DNA of 6,713 nucleotides from an uncultured Desulfobulbaceae bacterium (GTDB taxonomy: Bacteria; Desulfobacterota; Desulfobulbia; Desulfobulbales; BM004), in contig CAMYJP010000114.1 in NCBI GenBank assembly GCA_947258675.1, positions 1-6,713 of the forward strand. The letters run 5' to 3'. The notes under the pieces are model-generated. The model had not been told where the DNA came from. It saw only the letters and a program-made list of their open reading frames with translations, and searched no databases. The position numbers were made by a program, and so were the translations under genes. Positions 5,492 to 6,713 of this stretch are shown piece after piece (the first letter of the stretch is position 1; each line of letters begins with the position of its first letter).

Positions 5492-5656
5492 ATGGAATTT
5501 GCAAATCATATCGTTGAAACTTTAGAGAGCCAAGAACTCGTTGAAACAAAGAAAAGTTCAAAATTTATAGATGAATGTTTTGTATTTGTCATTCGCCTTA
5601 TTGCTATAGCTGCCGTTTCGCTTGCAACCTTATCTACTTTGGCAATTGGTTTTTAG
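5492..5656 (+). CDS. 54-residue small membrane protein, unknown function
   Basis: The peptide has a polar, charged N-terminal half (residues 1-28, rich in Glu, Lys and Ser, probably helical) and a hydrophobic C-terminal half, about residues 29-54, reading FVFVIRLIAIAAVSL then ATLSTLAIGF. This second half is long enough for one membrane-spanning helix, with Arg35 near its start. The topology resembles a C-tail-anchored or small inner-membrane peptide. Support for a real gene is a good ribosome binding site (GGGAGG, 7-8 bases before the ATG), a clean stop and its own terminator at 5729-5767. It is isolated between two terminators. I do not recognise the family. A type I toxin-like peptide is one possibility; a structural or regulatory small membrane protein is another. 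Confidence 0.7.
   Translation: MEFANHIVETLESQELVETKKSSKFIDECFVFVIRLIAIAAVSLATLSTLAIGF
5564..5592 (-). promoter_or_regulatory. Candidate antisense promoter inside the 54-residue gene
   Basis: The minus strand carries ATGACA (5587-5592), exactly 17 bases, then TATAAA (5564-5569); both boxes match consensus at 5 of 6 positions. Initiation near 5557 would make an RNA antisense to the first third of the peptide gene, its start codon, its ribosome binding site and the left inverted-repeat arm. Promoter-like boxes also arise by chance in AT-rich coding DNA. Confidence 0.4.
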
Positions 5657-5728
5657 GAACTATTTCTGCATTGATAGACTTCAACTTTCTTTTTTTGGAA
5701 ACTAACTTTTGGGTTAATTTAATTTAAA

Positions 5729-5767
5729 AGAAAAGGTCATACCCGATTTAGGTTATGACCTTTTTTT
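5729..5767. terminator. Bidirectional terminator between the peptide and PEP-CTERM genes
   Basis: AAAAGGTCATA (5731-5741) pairs with TATGACCTTTT (5754-5764), and a CC/GG pair extends the stem past a single bulge. A T7 run (5761-5767) follows on the plus strand and a T-rich TTTTCTTTT tract on the minus strand. It therefore suits both converging genes. The TAA stop of the PEP-CTERM gene (5766-5768) overlaps the T-run. Confidence 0.9.
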
Positions 5768-6461
5768 ACTTCCTTTTCCGCCGCAGACCAATCAAACTAA
5801 AAAGACTGGATCCAAGCACCCAGACAGTTCCGGGGATGGGAACAGGAGTGGAGAAGTCACTCTTATCAGTCATTGTTCCGGGAGAAAAGAGATCTCCCTC
5901 GGAACCTGTTGATGTGGAATGCAATACATGGGCGAGGCCCGTTATATCAGGATCAAGAGTTAGAGATTGATCATTCCCGCCTTCTGGGCCGTAAGTGAAA
6001 CTGTCAATAAGAGCAGAAGTTTGATCAAATAAAGATATCGTATCACCAGAATTATTCAGACTTAGCCCACCAGTCGATGCAGTTTGAATAATGACAGAAG
6101 GTGGTAGGTTGTTAACTACTTGAGTGATAACAACACTTGTACCATCGAAGGTAGGATTCCCGCCACCAAAAATTAAAATTGGCGAGAAAGGCTGCAATAC
6201 GGTGCCAGCACTGAAATAATGTCGCGTCGCCTGTCCATCACGAATATACCAATCTGTCAGATCTACATTGAGCGCTGAGATATTAACAATTTCTACAAAT
6301 TCATCATCTGTCGAATGTCTTACACCATCCAAATTAGCATCACCAGCAGCATCGCTCGCTGGGTCTGCTAAAACTTCATTTATTATTAGTGAAGCATCTG
6401 TTTTTAGAGCAGGAAGTAGCATTAAACTTATGGCAGCAATCACAATTAATAATTTCTTCAT
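5766..6461 (-). CDS. Secreted lamin-tail-domain protein with PEP-CTERM sorting signal
   Basis: The 231-residue product has a Sec signal peptide at residues 1-23 (MKK, hydrophobic core, likely cleavage after Ala23). A lamin tail domain follows, starting at LIINEVLADP (25-34) and including DEFVEIVN (53-60) and VDLTDWYIRD (66-75). This immunoglobulin-like fold occurs in bacterial extracellular and surface proteins, often beside nucleases or adhesins. An acidic D-A-N-L-D stretch (41-45) could bind calcium. The C-terminus is a PEP-CTERM signal: VPIPG (207-211), a hydrophobic stretch and a basic LRRKRK end, recognised by an exosortase (EpsH/XrtA family) that removes it at the membrane. The start is supported by AAGGAG 6 bases before ATG 6461. 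No exosortase or exopolysaccharide gene is in the window. A biofilm or envelope role is inference. Confidence 0.9.
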   Translation of the reverse strand: MKKLLIVIAAISLMLLPALKTDASLIINEVLADPASDAAGDANLDGVRHSTDDEFVEIVNISALNVDLTDWYIRDGQATRHYFSAGTVLQPFSPILIFGGGNPTFDGTSVVITQVVNNLPPSVIIQTASTGGLSLNNSGDTISLFDQTSALIDSFTYGPEGGNDQSLTLDPDITGLAHVLHSTSTGSEGDLFSPGTMTDKSDFSTPVPIPGTVWVLGSSLFSLIGLRRKRK

Positions 6462-6713
6462 TTTTTTCTCCTTTCAGCGGGTACGTAAGTTTTAACAACT
6501 AAATTTTAAATTAACTTTCAGATTTAAATACCTATATAATCACCTTCAATTTTCCCCATGCTTAACGGGAATATTTTTCAATGCACACGTCATTAACATG
6601 GTCTTAGCAACACCGTCAACCTGGCATTACCACTTGAAAATACTAGGCAAAATGCTAGATTGAGAAATTGTTACGCAAGATGATTAATGAATTTATCTGA
6701 CTGGATTAGGGGA
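6462..6713. other. Upstream region of the PEP-CTERM gene
   Basis: There is no gene I can support in these 252 bases. On the minus strand TTGAAG, a 17-base spacer and TAAATC lie about 60-90 bases before the start and form a weak promoter candidate. The rest shows no clear structure; the next gene lies beyond the window. Confidence 0.4.

Larger units (their letters stand above)
5456..5728. repeat. 12-base inverted repeat flanked by 10-base direct repeats around the peptide gene
   Basis: TTAACCCAAAAG (5468-5479) and CTTTTGGGTTAA (5706-5717) are perfect inverted copies. Outside them, TTAATTTAAA occurs directly repeated at 5456-5465 and 5719-5728, separated from the arms by 2 bases and 1 base. 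The unit encloses the whole 54-residue gene. It can be read either as terminal inverted repeats with a target duplication of a tiny mobile element, or as long-range pairing within the mRNA. The direct repeat is low-complexity A/T, which weakens the mobile reading. Confidence 0.55.

Noticed and set aside
5361..5561. A 66-codon minus-strand frame over the small peptide gene.
   Set aside because: It crosses the leader and the 54-residue gene, and no ribosome binding site or motif supports it.
6629..6650. A sigma-54-like TGGCAT...TTG pattern on the plus strand upstream of the PEP-CTERM gene.
   Set aside because: The GG to GC spacing is wrong, the GC is missing, and it points away from the gene.
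1..6713. CRISPR arrays, prophage or conjugation genes, classical insertion sequences, or a tRNA-linked integrated island at selC or the serine tRNAs.
   Set aside because: No regular spaced repeats, integrase, transposase or duplicated tRNA 3' end is visible.

Overview
The window looks like ordinary chromosome from a moderately AT-rich Gram-negative bacterium. Four things point there: three tRNA genes with an encoded CCA end, an alpha2beta2-type glycyl-tRNA synthetase alpha subunit, a selenocysteine tRNA, and a secreted protein with a PEP-CTERM sorting tail of the VPIPGxVWxLGS type. Together they fit Desulfobacterota (former Deltaproteobacteria) best. That assignment is inference; no taxonomic marker settles it.

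Layout. At 1-311 a two-gene serine tRNA operon, tRNA-Ser(UGA) then tRNA-Ser(GCU), is read leftward from a good promoter and ends in a hairpin at the window edge. queH (364-924, +), a queuosine-pathway reductase, appears to have a leaderless transcript. It converges on and overlaps by 11 bases a leftward pair: an M32 carboxypeptidase (1377-2867) followed by a small CoA-binding-fold protein (914-1330). After a 477-base gap with inverted repeats lies glyQ (3345-4214, +), with no glyS behind it. selC, the tRNA for selenocysteine, follows on the minus strand (4348-4445). Next is a 118-residue acidic protein (4809-5165, +) whose N-terminus carries the Cys...His-x3-Cys-x2-Cys pattern of zinc-binding anti-sigma domains, closed by a strong terminator. 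Between that terminator and a second, bidirectional one (5729-5767) sits a small independent unit with a 54-residue membrane peptide (5492-5656, +). Last is a leftward lamin-tail-domain protein with a PEP-CTERM tail (5766-6461).

Much of the window serves translation: two serine tRNAs and tRNA-Sec (all three charged by seryl-tRNA synthetase), GlyQ, and QueH, which acts in tRNA queuosine synthesis. The genes do not form one operon.

The most unusual locus is the 54-residue peptide unit at about 5361-5767. A perfect 12-base inverted repeat joins the sequence just before its ribosome binding site to the sequence just before its terminator. A 10-base direct repeat lies outside both arms, and a credible promoter on the opposite strand lies inside the gene. 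This resembles either a type I toxin-antitoxin locus with long-range mRNA folding and an antisense RNA, or a very small mobile element carrying one gene. Both readings are hypotheses.
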